Origin: Riptortus pedestris
Lineage: Eukaryota; Arthropoda; Insecta; Hemiptera; Alydidae
Assembly (NCBI GenBank): GCA_019009955.1
Contig: CM032228.1
Location: 209,286,501 to 209,350,500 of the forward strand
Reading direction: 5' to 3'
DNA: 64,000 nucleotides
The translations under genes and the position numbers were made by a program. The notes under the pieces are model-generated. The model was not told the DNA's origin, made no database searches, and worked only from the letters and a program-made list of their open reading frames with translations. Numbering within the stretch: the stretch's first letter is position 1; every line of letters starts with the position of its first letter. Shown one piece after another: positions 34,868 to 45,177 of this stretch.

Positions 34868-35365
34868 ATATATAGTTTTGAACGGACCTCATTTTCGTCC
34901 CCTCCTGGGTAGGATCGATGGACATTTGAGGAAAGTTTTCGAAAATCGCGTCATGAGTACGACCTCAATAGCTGATTTCCCTTAAGGGAAATCTGCTAAA
35001 AGATCTGTGCCATTGATTCACTGGAACAATTTCTGAGACATTCATCCACTACTTACTACTAAAATATCTACGCCATTTATTCACTGGACTGATTTCTGTG
35101 ACATTCATCCAATACTTATTACTAGAAGATCAACAACACTGATTCACTGGATCGATTTCAGAGACATTCATCCACTACTTATTTCTAGAAGATCTACACT
35201 ACTCATTCTCATGTTCGATTTTTGTGACATTCGTCCTATACTTATTTCTAGAACAGGTTTCTGCATCATTCATTCAATACTTATTACTACTTAATAATTA
35301 ATACTCAATACTTATTACTACTTAATACTTATTACTAAAAGATTTATTCCAGTGATCTCAAGGAC
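34218..35365. repeat. 63-bp tandem array, split by a HINE insertion
   Basis: The anchor TACTTATT recurs at 34218, 34281 and 34344, exactly 63 bp apart. Past the insertion, TACTTA recurs at 35050, 35113, 35176 and 35239 at the same spacing, then at 35278 after a shortened unit of 39 bp. Each unit also contains TTGATTCACTGGAAC and GAGACATTCATCCA. Removing the HINE restores the split unit to exactly 63 bp (11 + 52). About nine units remain, diverged from one another, and the array degenerates after about 35280. Confidence 0.92.
34356..34998 (-). mobile_element. HINE-like element (A core), full length, insertion site resolved
   Basis: Complete reference copy. On the minus strand: TAGCAGATTTCCCTTAAGGG, CAGCTATTGAGGTCGTACTC, CCATCGATCCTACCCAGGAG, GAGGTCCGTTCAAAAC, (TA)n at 34819-34865, TTTGTCTGTTAACACTCTAG, core, ACGGAAACGGCC-type phrase, CACGTGGGAAATCTGCTTAG, hairpin ACGCAGCCCCTGCGT and GACGGACTTT. 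The flanks are parts of one 63-bp tandem unit. With the conserved TAG and CTTT ends counted as element, the insertion lies between two T residues with no target duplication. That fits Helentron-type elements. The alternative is a TAAAA duplication flanking a shorter element. Confidence 0.9.
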
Positions 35366-35569
35366 CATTCCTTACCGATGCTGTGTTACGTCTCAAATCA
35401 AACCTTCCACATTAAATTTTTTTATTACTGGTATATTCTAAGCATGTAAAATTCATATTTTGATCGTACCTTTTCACAAAACTGTTATTAAAGATAATGT
35501 TCAATATAACTAATGACAAATATATAGTTTTTGAAATGTATCTTTCAAATTAACTTGTATTATAGGTAT
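35366..35569. other. No gene
   Basis: AT-rich spacer between the 63-bp array and a HINE. Confidence 0.5.
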
Positions 35570-35683
35570 TAGCAGATTTCCCTTAAGGGAAATCAGCTAT
35601 AGATGTCGTACTCAGGACGTAATTTTTCTTTAAACGTCCATCGATCCTACCTAGTAAAAGGCGAAAATGAGGTCCGTTCAAAA

Positions 35684-35735
<52 letters not shown>

Positions 35736-36173
35736 GTGTTTGTGTGTGTTTGGCTGTTACCAATCTAGCGGTCCCGATTTTGGTTTGATCGTTACCAAAC
35801 TCGATATTTAATCGTTTTATGTAAAAAGAAAGATCAAGTTCGTTAACGCCTGAAATAGGACTAGGGGAGGGGGACAATTTTGAAAAGTCGAAATATATCC
35901 GTTACAATAAGTTAGATCGAAAAAGTGTATAGAATGACTCTTATTGCAAATTAAATGTACTATAAATATTGTTGTATACATTTATTCTCTATCTTGAATA
36001 TTAACCGAGATATTTGTATTTTTCAGTTTTCAGCCTTTAGTAAACCCCCACTATTACCGTTTGCGTTTAATAACTAAATATTTACGGTGGCGTTGTGTTA
36101 GCAGTATGTAGATTTATTAAACTTCACGAGGGAAAACTTAGTTAGTTTACGCAGCCCCTGCGTGACGGGCTTT
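35570..36173 (+). mobile_element. HINE-like element, full length
   Basis: TAGCAGATTTCCCTTAAGGG opens it. GATGTCGTACTCAGGACG, CCATCGATCCTACC, GGTCCGTTCAAAAG and (TA)n at 35684-35727, followed by GTGTTTGTGTGTG, lead to TTGGCTGTTACC. The core ends in GTGTTAGCAGTATGTAG, GGGAAAACTTAGTTAGTTTA and the intact hairpin CGCAGCCCCTGCG before GACGGGCTTT. Confidence 0.9.
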
Positions 36174-36417
36174 TTAACTTTTAGGAAAGGTATTCTTCAT
36201 AATTATGTTTTATCATTTCTTTTCCAGCAGACTATGTACGAATTAGAGCTGTCTATTCTTACGTGTCTACTTATTAATTTAACTAGAGACCAGCCTCTGA
36301 GTTGATTAGGCACTTCAGTCTTCTACGGGCATGTCACTCCAATATATCCTTGGTTATGGCGTTGTTCGAAGGGTAGATGGTTCAGTAGTACAGTCCTTGA
36401 ACACGGACCTACATAGT

Positions 36418-38221
36418 AGTCGGCTAATGATGTTCGAGGTTTATAAAGACTTTGGGAATGAATTAATAAGTGCATATTTGTTGGATATATTGCCTAGTCG
36501 GCTAATGATGTTCGAGGTTTATAAAGGCTTTGGGAATAAATTAATAAGTGCATATTTGTTGGATATATTGCCTAGTCGGCTAATGATGTTCGAGGTTTAT
36601 AAAGGCTTTGGGAATAAATTAATAAGTGCATATTTGTTGGATATATTGCCTAGTCGGCTAATGATGTTCGAGGTTTATAAAGGCTTTGGGAATAAATTAA
36701 TAAGTGCATATTTGTTGGATATATTGCCTAGTCGGCTAATGATGTTCAAGGTTTATAAAGGCTATGGGAATAAATTAATAAGTGCATATTTGTTGGATAT
36801 ATTGCCTAGTCGGCTAATGATGTTCGAGGTTTATAAAGGCTTTGGGAATAAATTAATAAGTGCATATTTGTTGGATATATTGCCTAGACGGCTAATGAGG
36901 TTCAAGGTTTATAAAGGCTTTGGGAATAAATTAATAAGTGCATATTTGTTGGATATATTGCCTAGTCGGCTAATGATGTTCGAGGTTTATAAAGGCTTTG
37001 GGAATAAATTAATAAGTGCATATTTGTTGGATATATTGCCTAGTCGGCTAATGATGTTCGAGGTTTATAAAGGCTTTGGGAATAAATTAATAAGTGCATA
37101 TTTGTTGGATATATTGCCTAGTCGGCTAATGATGTTCGAGGTTTATAAAGGCTTTGGGAATAAATTAATAAGTGCATATTTGTTGGATATATTGCCTAGT
37201 CGGCTAATGATGTTCGAGGTTTATAAAGGCTTTGGGAATAAATTAATAAGTGCATATTTGTTGGATATATTGCCTAGTCGGCTAATGATGTTCGAGGTTT
37301 ATAAAGGCTTTGGGAATAAATTAATAAGTGCATATTTGTTGGATATATTGCCTAGTCGGCTAATGATGTTCGAGGTTTATAAAGGCTTTGGGAATAAATT
37401 AATAAGTGCATATTTGTTGGATATATTGCCTAGTCGGCTAATGATGTTCGAGGTTTATAAAGGCTTTGAGAATAAATTAATAAGTGCATATTTGTTGGAT
37501 ATATTGCCTAGTCGGCTAATGATGTTCGAGGTTTATAAAGGCTTTGAGAATAAATTAATAAGTGCATATTTGTTGGATATATTGCCTAGTCGGCTAATGA
37601 TGTTCGAGGTTTATAAAGGCTTTGGGAATAAATTAATAAGTGCATATTTGTTGGATATATTGCCTAGTCGGCTAATGATGTTCGAGGTTTATAAAGGCTT
37701 TGGGAATAAATTAATAAGTGCATATTTGTTGGATATATTGCCTAGTCGGCTAATGATGTTCGAGGTTTATAAAGGCTTTGGGAATAAATTAATAAGTGCA
37801 TATTTGTTGGATATATTGCCTAGTCGGCTAATGATGTTCGAGGTTTATAAAGGCTTTGGGAATAAATTAATAAGTGCATATTTGTTGGATATATTGCCTA
37901 GTCGGCTAATGATGTTCGAGGTTTATAAAGGCTTTGGGAATAAATTAATAAGTGCATATTTGTTGGATATATTGCCTAGTCGGCTAATGATGTTCGAGGT
38001 TTATAAAGGCTTTGGGAATAAATTAATAAGTGCATATTTGTTGGATATATTGCCTAGTCGGCTAATGATGTTCGAGGTTTATAAAGGCTTTGGGAATAAA
38101 TTAATAAGTGCATATTTGTTGGATATATTGCCTAGTCGGCTAATGATGTTCGAGGTTTATAAAGGCTTTGGGAATAAATTAATAAGTGCATATTTGTTGG
38201 ATATATTGCCTAGTCGGCTAA
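36418..38221 (+). repeat. 78-bp minisatellite, 23 full units, open in one frame
   Basis: Units of exactly 78 bp begin with AGTCGGCTAATGATGTTCGA and end with TTGTTGGATATATTGCCT. 23 full copies fill 36418-38211, plus a 10-base start of the next. Most copies are identical by eye. Variants are copy 1 (two changes), copy 5 (two), copy 7 (three), and copies 14 and 15 (one shared change). Because 78 is a multiple of 3 and one frame lacks stops, the array lies in an open frame of 631 codons from ATG 36331 to the stop at 38226. The 26-residue unit includes MMFEVYKGFGNKLISAYLL. All nine visible changes alter the amino acid and none is silent, which speaks against protein-level selection. I regard it as a satellite rather than a gene. 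Confidence 0.95.
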
Positions 38222-38784
38222 TTTAGTCACTGTCCAATCTGCAGTTATCTTGTAATGATAAGATAATTATAGTAAACTCGTTAGGATATGCCTAATTTGA
38301 AGCCCAATGTATTTTCTCGGTTTGCGTGACATTTACTTTGGCGAGTCCAACATTGTGACTCAAAATTACCATTTTCTAGTAGACCCTACGGATTACCTCT
38401 TGAGTGAGGTGGGGGTGGAATGAGACTCATATGCTAGTCGCGTATATCAACTCAGCTTGGCAGGCCTTTCCCGTGAATGGGGTCCAAGACACTCGCAATG
38501 GTTGCGGACAAGATATCCAGTTCCTCTGATTGCTGACCCTTAACCTCCCTCCATGTGAGCCCGGTCCATGCACAGCACAAAATCTAATACTACCTAAAAA
38601 GACGTAGATCAAGAGTCGTTGAGTCTGCTTACATTAAGTTCTTTTTATCCAATTCCAAAGAATACAAAAAAGGTAGCTCATGACTAATACGGTTGAGGAA
38701 AACCATCATCTCGTTTTTCACCCAACTGAAACTCAGTCCTTAGGCGACAGACTAAGATTAACTGGTTTTGAGCTATGAGAGATA
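38222..38784. other. No gene supported; GC-richer patch
   Basis: 38400-38600 is richer in G+C than most of the window (GTGAGCCCGGTCCATGCAC, GGTTGCGGACAAGATATCC) and open on the minus strand for about 60 codons, including GPGSHGGRLRVSNQRNWISC. I do not recognise it. An old transposon fragment is the likeliest explanation. Confidence 0.35.
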
Positions 38785-38890
38785 GGTACTGACGTCACGT
38801 CGAAATTAGTTGAAATTGGTTGAGGGAGGGTCAAAACGGATATTCCGTTGAAATATGAAAACCGAAAATTTCGAAGTAAAAAATCACAGT
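38785..38890 (+). repeat. Interspersed repeat sharing GGAGGGTCAAAACGGAT (copy 1)
   Basis: TTGAGGGAGGGTCAAAACGG, ATATTCCGTTGAAATATGAA and CCGAAAATTTCG match, with changes, the pieces at 40915-41070 and 52655-52830. The phrase resembles 3' ends of some insect LINEs, but no coding part is present here. Confidence 0.45.
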
Positions 38891-40914
38891 TGTACTTATC
38901 TACCTTTCCCTGGTAATGCTCTTGGGAATTACGGTTTAGAAAAATATTTTGATGCAGTCCTCATCTACAATGTTATGATCAAACACATATCAACATGGCT
39001 ACATATCTACGGAAGAATGGCTTGGGCAGTTTGGATGTTTTTTGATGGGTATCCAAATAAAGCTCGAGAAGCATCTAGCAGTCCAAATACGTTAAATATA
39101 TTTAAGATATGAGAAAGATTTTTTTTTCCGCACTATTTGTCAACACCGTGTCGTTTTTCACACGACCTCACTCTGCTAGACAGAAAATAACTCGTAATCA
39201 GATAAATTCTGTAAATAAAGACGATCAAAAACATTAATTCACCGCCAACTTTCTTCAAGTCATTCTAGTCTGAGCTCATGATTAGAAGGCTATTTGAAAA
39301 CAATGAGCGTATTCAGAAGAAAACGGTTCACTACCTGACAATGCGTAACCTTCCCTTTCAGACCATCAGCTGCATCTAAATAGTCTCATTTTTTTTGGTG
39401 ACGCAAACCATTGATGTTTTGAAAATATGTGTAGCCTCCAATGCAATTACCTTGATTATATTGAGTAGGTTATTTAAGCCATCGTGCGAGTCCAGTAATG
39501 TTGTATTGGCTTAAAATTAATCATGCTTTCGGTAGAATTAAAAACTTAAAACTGCCAATATTTATTCCAACTAAATTAATTGTTAATTTTTTTTAAAAAT
39601 TTCATTTTATTTTCTGAAGTAATGTTTAATATGGCGTAATTAGTTGAACTGAATAAGAAGGTATTAATAAATCTATATCTGCCCATTCGAACATAGCTTG
39701 TTTTTGTAGTGCCTTCATGAATCCACATATATGAATTCCATTCAGCTTCACTTGTTGCATTCATACTTCTCCATGTTGTTCCGCGTCTTACGCAAATTTA
39801 CTGGCAATGTGGGTTTCAGGAAGACAGTCTTGATTTAAGTACATCAAACATCAAGAACTAAGAACCTCAGGGAAGAACGAAACCTAAGTAAATAAAAGAA
39901 ACATTCTGAACAGCTATAATCAAGTTATCGTAAACGCATTGGCCTAAATCGTATGGTATTATTAGAGACAAACCATAATCACCAATAACTGTTTATAAAA
40001 AAAAAATTATACTTTAAAAATCCCTTGGTGCTTAAAATTATGCTGCATCTATTAAGCCCAATTATATATTAACAATTGTCTGGAGTTCCGAAAAAGTTTA
40101 AACATACTGTGCTGTAATACTGTTGTTATTTATTAACATACACTGTATGCTACTAAGGCTAATGTACCCGGGTGACTAACAAATTAGAGCTTGGATGATT
40201 CTTTCTTAAGATTTTCCATTCATTCTATGCCCCAGCAATCGGATTCTCTTACTTCTTTGAATTTTGGGATGATGTACAATCAAGTGTGTGTATGTTTTAG
40301 CAAGTGTACCCGCACCATCATATTTTCAATAACTTGTACCCGCACCTTCATATTTTCTTTCGGCCTCACTAATTTTTATTCGTTGGGACATTCGTAATGA
40401 TTCGTTCTTTCACCAACCTTTCCCATAATACTGGCGTAGAGATAGAAGAATATCTTCAAGGAGTGCAACAAGGAGGTGCGAAAATCTGTAATTTCGGGGT
40501 ACTAAGGAGGACTGTGACAGCTTTCCGACTGATCACCTTGAAAAGGTTCAAATTTTCAACATCAGAACTCTGGATATTAAAAAAAAAAACTCATTAAATT
40601 AAGGAAACAAAATGTTCGGCTGCATTTCATTTTAAATTATTTCATTTGAATGTGATATTTTTCGTTCCAAAGCATCATATCGAAAAATGTAATAGATATT
40701 GAGGACTATTTATTCTATGACAAACTAAGACGAATCTATACAAATGTTTTGTATCTCTAATTCGTAAGAAGAAATTGGAGTTTCTTTATTTTCTCCCTCC
40801 CCTAAACCCCCCTCCGTAGTCGATTTATAGGGCATGTGTACAACTAGACGTTACATAAATCCCTAATATTAAATTTCAGCATTATAAAATGAGACATTTT
40901 TGAATTATATGAGA
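38891..40914. other. No gene supported
   Basis: About 2 kb. A short direct repeat, GTACCCGCACC(A/T)TCATATTTTC, occurs twice at about 40305-40353. Open frames of 60-85 codons are not gene-like. A C-rich patch near 40797-40815 resembles the HINE G/C-rich stretch but has no other family landmarks. Confidence 0.45.
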
Positions 40915-41070
40915 TGTGTATGGATCGTGCCGATCAAAGTCGCTAAAATAGGTCCAGGGAGGGTCTAATTGGATAATTCTGCTTAAATCTTAATTCGAAA
41001 ATTTTCGCTTTAGCAATACTTTCTACAAGGAAGAATAAATGAAAGCTATACGACGTAAAAACACGTAACG
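40915..41070 (+). repeat. Interspersed repeat sharing GGTCCAGGGAGGGTC (copy 2)
   Basis: ATAGGTCCAGGGAGGGTCTA, TTGGATAATTCTGC, TTCGAAAATTTTCGC and TAGCAATACTTTCTACAAGG are present in the same order as in the copy at 52655. Confidence 0.5.
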
Positions 41071-41606
41071 AATTCCATTCCCTAAAAACATTGTAACTTT
41101 AGATAAACTCAAAAGTGCTCATTCAACTTTGTACAGTCATGACTAAACGAAGCACAATACAAAGATATTACACGCCAGAAATTCTACTGAGACACAACCT
41201 CTTAATTATCTAAGGAAACACAGTCGATAAAGTTACGAAATTATTATAGGCTGGATAGAATAGCAAAGTCTTGTAAAACCGGATTCATCATAGAAAGGCC
41301 AAGATAAAACCAGTACCTGACCATCTCCAATCTTCCTGTTCCCCCGAGGTTGACGTAGCTAGGGTCCTCGTCCTCTCTCAAGGAAAAAAAACCTTTTTAT
41401 TCGAAGTAGTTTGGGCCTGTAGTTGGCAAAGTCAAGACAAATCTGAAGTTACGTGTAGGTTTTCTTCATATGTTACCTACTTAGTTGTTTAAGTTTAAAT
41501 GTAAATGTGTCCAAATAGAATTTACCATTCAAAGATTTGACGTACTTTTAAATTATAGATGTTGAAATTTCACAATTGAATAATTTTTATAACTATTTAA
41601 AGAAAA
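41071..41606. other. No gene or repeat recognised
   Basis: Nothing supportable between the preceding repeat and the Helitron. Confidence 0.5.
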
Positions 41607-42390
41607 TCTAATATATAAAATTTCCATGTCACAATGTTAGTTAGCGTACTCCTCCGAAACGGCTTTACCGATTTTTACCAAATTTTATATGCGTATTCAG
41701 TAGGTCTGAGAATCGGCTACTATCTATTTTTCATACCCCTAATTGATAAGGGTTGTTCACCCTTAACATTTTTTTTTAATTTTTGGACGAAATTTTTTGT
41801 TTTTATTTTTTTATAATGTGGCATTAAAAAATACATACAACCCTAAATTTTTAGTTTTTTATCACCAACCCCTATTTTTTTATAGCCATTTTAGTAATTT
41901 AATCATTATCATCCCGCTCGACAACTGGTCAATTATAGTGTTTTTAACTGTACTTCGATTAAAATTTCAATTTGCAATGACAATCAACAAATCCCAAGGC
42001 CAAACGATGTCTATTTGTGGCTTAGATTTGAGTACACCATGTTTTTCACACGGGCAATTGTACGTAGCATGCTCTCGAGTGGATAAACCATCCAGTTTGT
42101 TTGTGCTCGCTAAAGATGGGCTAACAAAAAATATTATTCACGCTATAGCAATAAAAGATTGATGTTGTTTGTTAGTGTTACTGTCGTAATTAATATGTGA
42201 TATGTAATTTTAAGAAATAAACTATAATTACTTATTTATATTCCCTTATCGTTCATAGCGCTCCATGCCTATCTCATGCATATACCACATACACACTTAT
42301 AATAAGTATGTTACTTTTTGTCTACACTAGAATTTATCTAGAAACTAGAAATAATTTATATGGCAAAACAACGTTTGCCGGGTTATCTAG
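41607..42390 (+). mobile_element. Helitron, internally deleted, both ends present (784 bp)
   Basis: The 5' end is A|TCTAATATATAAAATTTCC, followed by TCACAATGTTAGTTAGCGTA, CTCCTCCGAAACGGCTT and TCATACCCCTAATTGATAAG, a start familiar from insect Helitrons. The 3' end is GGCAAAACAACGTTTGCCGG (GGCAAA and TTTGCC pair as a terminal hairpin), then GTTATCTAG|T. It begins TC, ends CTAG, has A before and T after, and shows no target duplication, as Helitrons do. Only the tail of the helicase remains (41953-42162), so the copy depends on enzymes supplied elsewhere. Confidence 0.9.
41953..42162 (+). pseudogene. Helitron Pif1-like helicase, C-terminal remnant
   Basis: About 70 codons are recognisable: RLKFQFAMTINKSQGQTM, then DLSTPCFSHGQLYVACSRVD and LFVLAKDGLTKNIIHAIA, with a natural-looking stop TGA about 230 bp before the Helitron 3' end. 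INKSQGQT and GQLYVACSRV are the last conserved helicase motifs of Pif1-family helicases, as found at the C-terminus of Helitron Rep/helicase proteins. The Rep nuclease and the ATP-binding motifs are absent. Upstream codons back to 41797 are open but not homologous. Confidence 0.9.
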
Positions 42391-42829
42391 TATTTTTATA
42401 AAATGTTAATGTCATAGGTAAATGACCTAGTAAATACCACATTGCTTATTCACTTAGGTCAACAGTTTATCAATACCTAGTTGTTCTTAGTGTCCCCTTT
42501 TTTTCCTCTAACATAGGTATGTTTCCTGGATCATTGAACAGTTTCACGTAACCCTTTATAAATACTAGGCTAGTTTTTCCTTTGCTCTCATTCAACTAAC
42601 GGTTTTTATAAATCTCTTTAACTCTTCGCCAGTGCCTGATATTTTTTCTAACATACCTAAACACCTGCCTAGAGCAGCTTATCCTGAGGGAGTACAAGGA
42701 AAGTATCTACACGTTTTCCTTCATGAAGTCCACCATAACTAGTAACAGCATAGGGTGTTTGATTGATTTCTTTTACTGCAAGTGGTTAACTGCATTGCCC
42801 AATGAAGTATTGTTTTTTATTTATTAAAG
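42391..42829. other. No gene or repeat recognised
   Basis: AT-rich, nothing supportable. Confidence 0.5.
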
Positions 42830-43267
42830 AAAGATCAAGTTCTTTAATGGCTGAAATTAGACAAATGGGAGGAGGGGGGGGGGTTAAAACGGGGGATTTT
42901 CGAAAATTCGAAATATCTCAGTTACTATACGTCGGATCGAAAACTTGTATAGAACCATTCTTATTGCAAATTTAATTTCCTATAAATATTTTTATATAAA
43001 TTTATTCCCAATCTTGAATATTAACCGAAATATTTGCATTTTTATTAAGTTTGTGCGGATAACGGGCGAGACGAGATCGGCTGATGTGGGGTATATTCGT
43101 AAGTATCCCCCGAAAGCTGGTTCGGTCGTTTCCGTAACTGTTTGGCTGTCGTGAAATTGGCTTAGATAATCGTTACTACTAGTGTTACTAGTATGCAGAT
43201 TTCTCCATCGTAAAACTTCAAGTGGTAAATCTGCTTAGTTTACGCAGCCTCTGCGTGACTGACCTTT
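42830..43267 (+). mobile_element. HINE-like element (A core), 5'-truncated
   Basis: It starts inside the core at AAAGAAAGATCAAGTTCTTT and continues through the G-rich stretch, TATACGTCGGATCGAAAAC and TCTTGAATATTAACCGAAAT. The A-type phrase GTCGTTTCCGTAACTGTTTG follows, then GTGGTAAATCTGCTTAGTTT and the hairpin ACGCAGCCTCTGCGT, ending CTGACCTTT. Everything before the core, including the (TA)n tract, is missing. Confidence 0.85.
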
Positions 43268-44996
43268 AAATTGGCGTGATTGGATGAGAGCGAAGTAAAC
43301 CCTTTTTTTTGTCGCCTAAGTCACCGAACCGGTTGCAGACTAAAGCCTCATTTACACCTCCTTGTGCGTTTTACTTGCTTTGGACAGGTAGAATTGAAAT
43401 CGACTTTTAAAATAATTCCGAGGGCTTCATAACCTGACACCCACCAACAAATCCTAACCTAACCTTGTCTATGAGTGACTACTCTTCTCTCATAAGTTAT
43501 ATCCAAAATATGATTCTAAACGGGTATCCGTATAAAACTGGCTTTTGGAAGCCCAAATTGGTGCACAGGGTTAATAAAGATCTGCACCTGCACTTGATAA
43601 ATTATTCAGGAAAGTAGTTTTTGTGCTGCAAACACATGATCAGTGCCCAGCTGTTTGATTTTCGTGCACTGGTGTTACTAATGGGAGGAAATAATATTGT
43701 AACTTCCTATTAAACCAAAAATAAAACTTGATTTTCTAGATAACAACTTTTCCAGTCATATTAATTTTGCAATAATAACCCTGAAACAGTAATAAGTATA
43801 GCTTAGCACCTACAAATTGGCAGGCCGTTCGAATTAGTTAGCATATAATTAACACGTCTTGAACCCAACTACTACAGTAAAAGGATGATCCTGAATTTAT
43901 TAGCGTGGCCAAATAAATAAACAGTAATTTTCCTTTCAGCTAAGACACTAGCAAATTCTCAAGGCAGCCGTGGCATTAACGAATCCTTGAAAAGAAAGAA
44001 TTTGCCCAGCAGGAGGTGAACATGATAGGAACCTGAAGTTTAGGCATCATAAATAATTTATAAGATGGATGACAGGATCAAGGCAATTTAAGCAATGTCT
44101 TTTAAACCTGTTTAAGAGATGAGTTGCCCTAAATCTGCCAAATTCAGGGCAACTAAAACAAATATATCTTAAACACAGGACTTAGGTACGTTAAGTCATA
44201 ATGTGTCATTTGATTACAACTTTAGTTTCCATTTCCCACGTGAAGTTTCTGAGTTAGATTCTATAATAACAATATGAAATAATCGATATCAACGCCAAAA
44301 GTGCCTATAAGAGTAGTGAAAAGGTAATTACAATAAAATCACTCCAACTGTGTTAAAATCTTTACTAAGAGAAAAAAAGTATTAATTTGTGGCAAAAGAA
44401 ATGGAATCAATCAGATAAAGGATTACATCTAAAATTATATATTCCTACCGTATACTTATAGAGATTCAAACTTACTGACTTAAATATTTGTAGATGCGAC
44501 AGATACACTGACCAGACATTCACCCACCTGATTTATGAATGTACAAGACATACGAAGAATGGTAATGAATCATATCCCCGCATGGCCTATCAGTCCCGAT
44601 ATTTTATTTTCAAAACACCTAAATTTATTAAAAGCAATAAGCCTATGATATCCTTAAGCTGAGAGATGAAAAGATAATATAAAACTAATAATATGCAATT
44701 TTTTATTGGTTATTTAATTGTATTACTGAATTGTTCTATTTAATGTTTTTTTGTTTTATTTTGTCAAGTTTAATTTTTATAATCTCATTTACATTTTTAT
44801 TATGTATATATATTATTATAATTATAATATAAAAAATTGTTAAAAGTTTTGACAAATTGCACATAAAATGCAAATATGCATGGGATGTGCAGAAAAATAA
44901 AATCCCTCTACATTGGGTTACCATGTAGAGGAAATCCGTAAAAAATAATAATAAAAAAAACAGTAAAGATTTCTACTTTATTTAGGTTGCTACTCA
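43268..44996. other. No gene supported
   Basis: About 1.7 kb. A 20-base piece TTTCCCACGTGAAGTTTCTG near 44233 resembles the HINE 3' region and may be a tiny fragment. An (AATAAT/ATTATA)-type patch is at 44800-44830. Confidence 0.45.
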
Positions 44997-45177
44997 ATTC
45001 AGATGAATAAAATGTGTGTAGATCCTCACTTTATAGATGTATTTTGCTTAAAGTTTTCGTTGGCTTAAAACACCTTCCACACTGAATCAGCAAGCAGTTC
45101 GCTAGGAGCAGACCTATAAGGGCTAAGTAAAATAAATTCATAAAGTGAGGAACCGCGGAGTTTTTATTCACCTGAAT
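44997..45177. mobile_element. Inverted-repeat (MITE-like) element, about 181 bp
   Basis: ATTCAGATGAATAAAATG and GATCCTCACTTTATAGATGT at the left are the near-inverse of ATAAAGTGAGGAACC and TTTTTATTCACCTGAAT at the right. The arms are about 49 bp with several differences, separated by about 80 bp that contain no gene. No clear target duplication is visible. Confidence 0.65.

Noticed and set aside
36418..38221. CRISPR array
   Set aside because: Units are contiguous 78-bp copies with no variable spacers, and the genome is animal.
36331..38226. 631-codon open frame as a real repeat protein
   Set aside because: It exists because the 78-bp satellite unit is a multiple of three with one stop-free frame. 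Visible substitutions are all amino-acid changing, and no domain, signal or non-repeat body is present.
43450..43470. Telomere-like CCTAA repeats (CCTAACCTAACC)
   Set aside because: Only two units; not a telomeric array.
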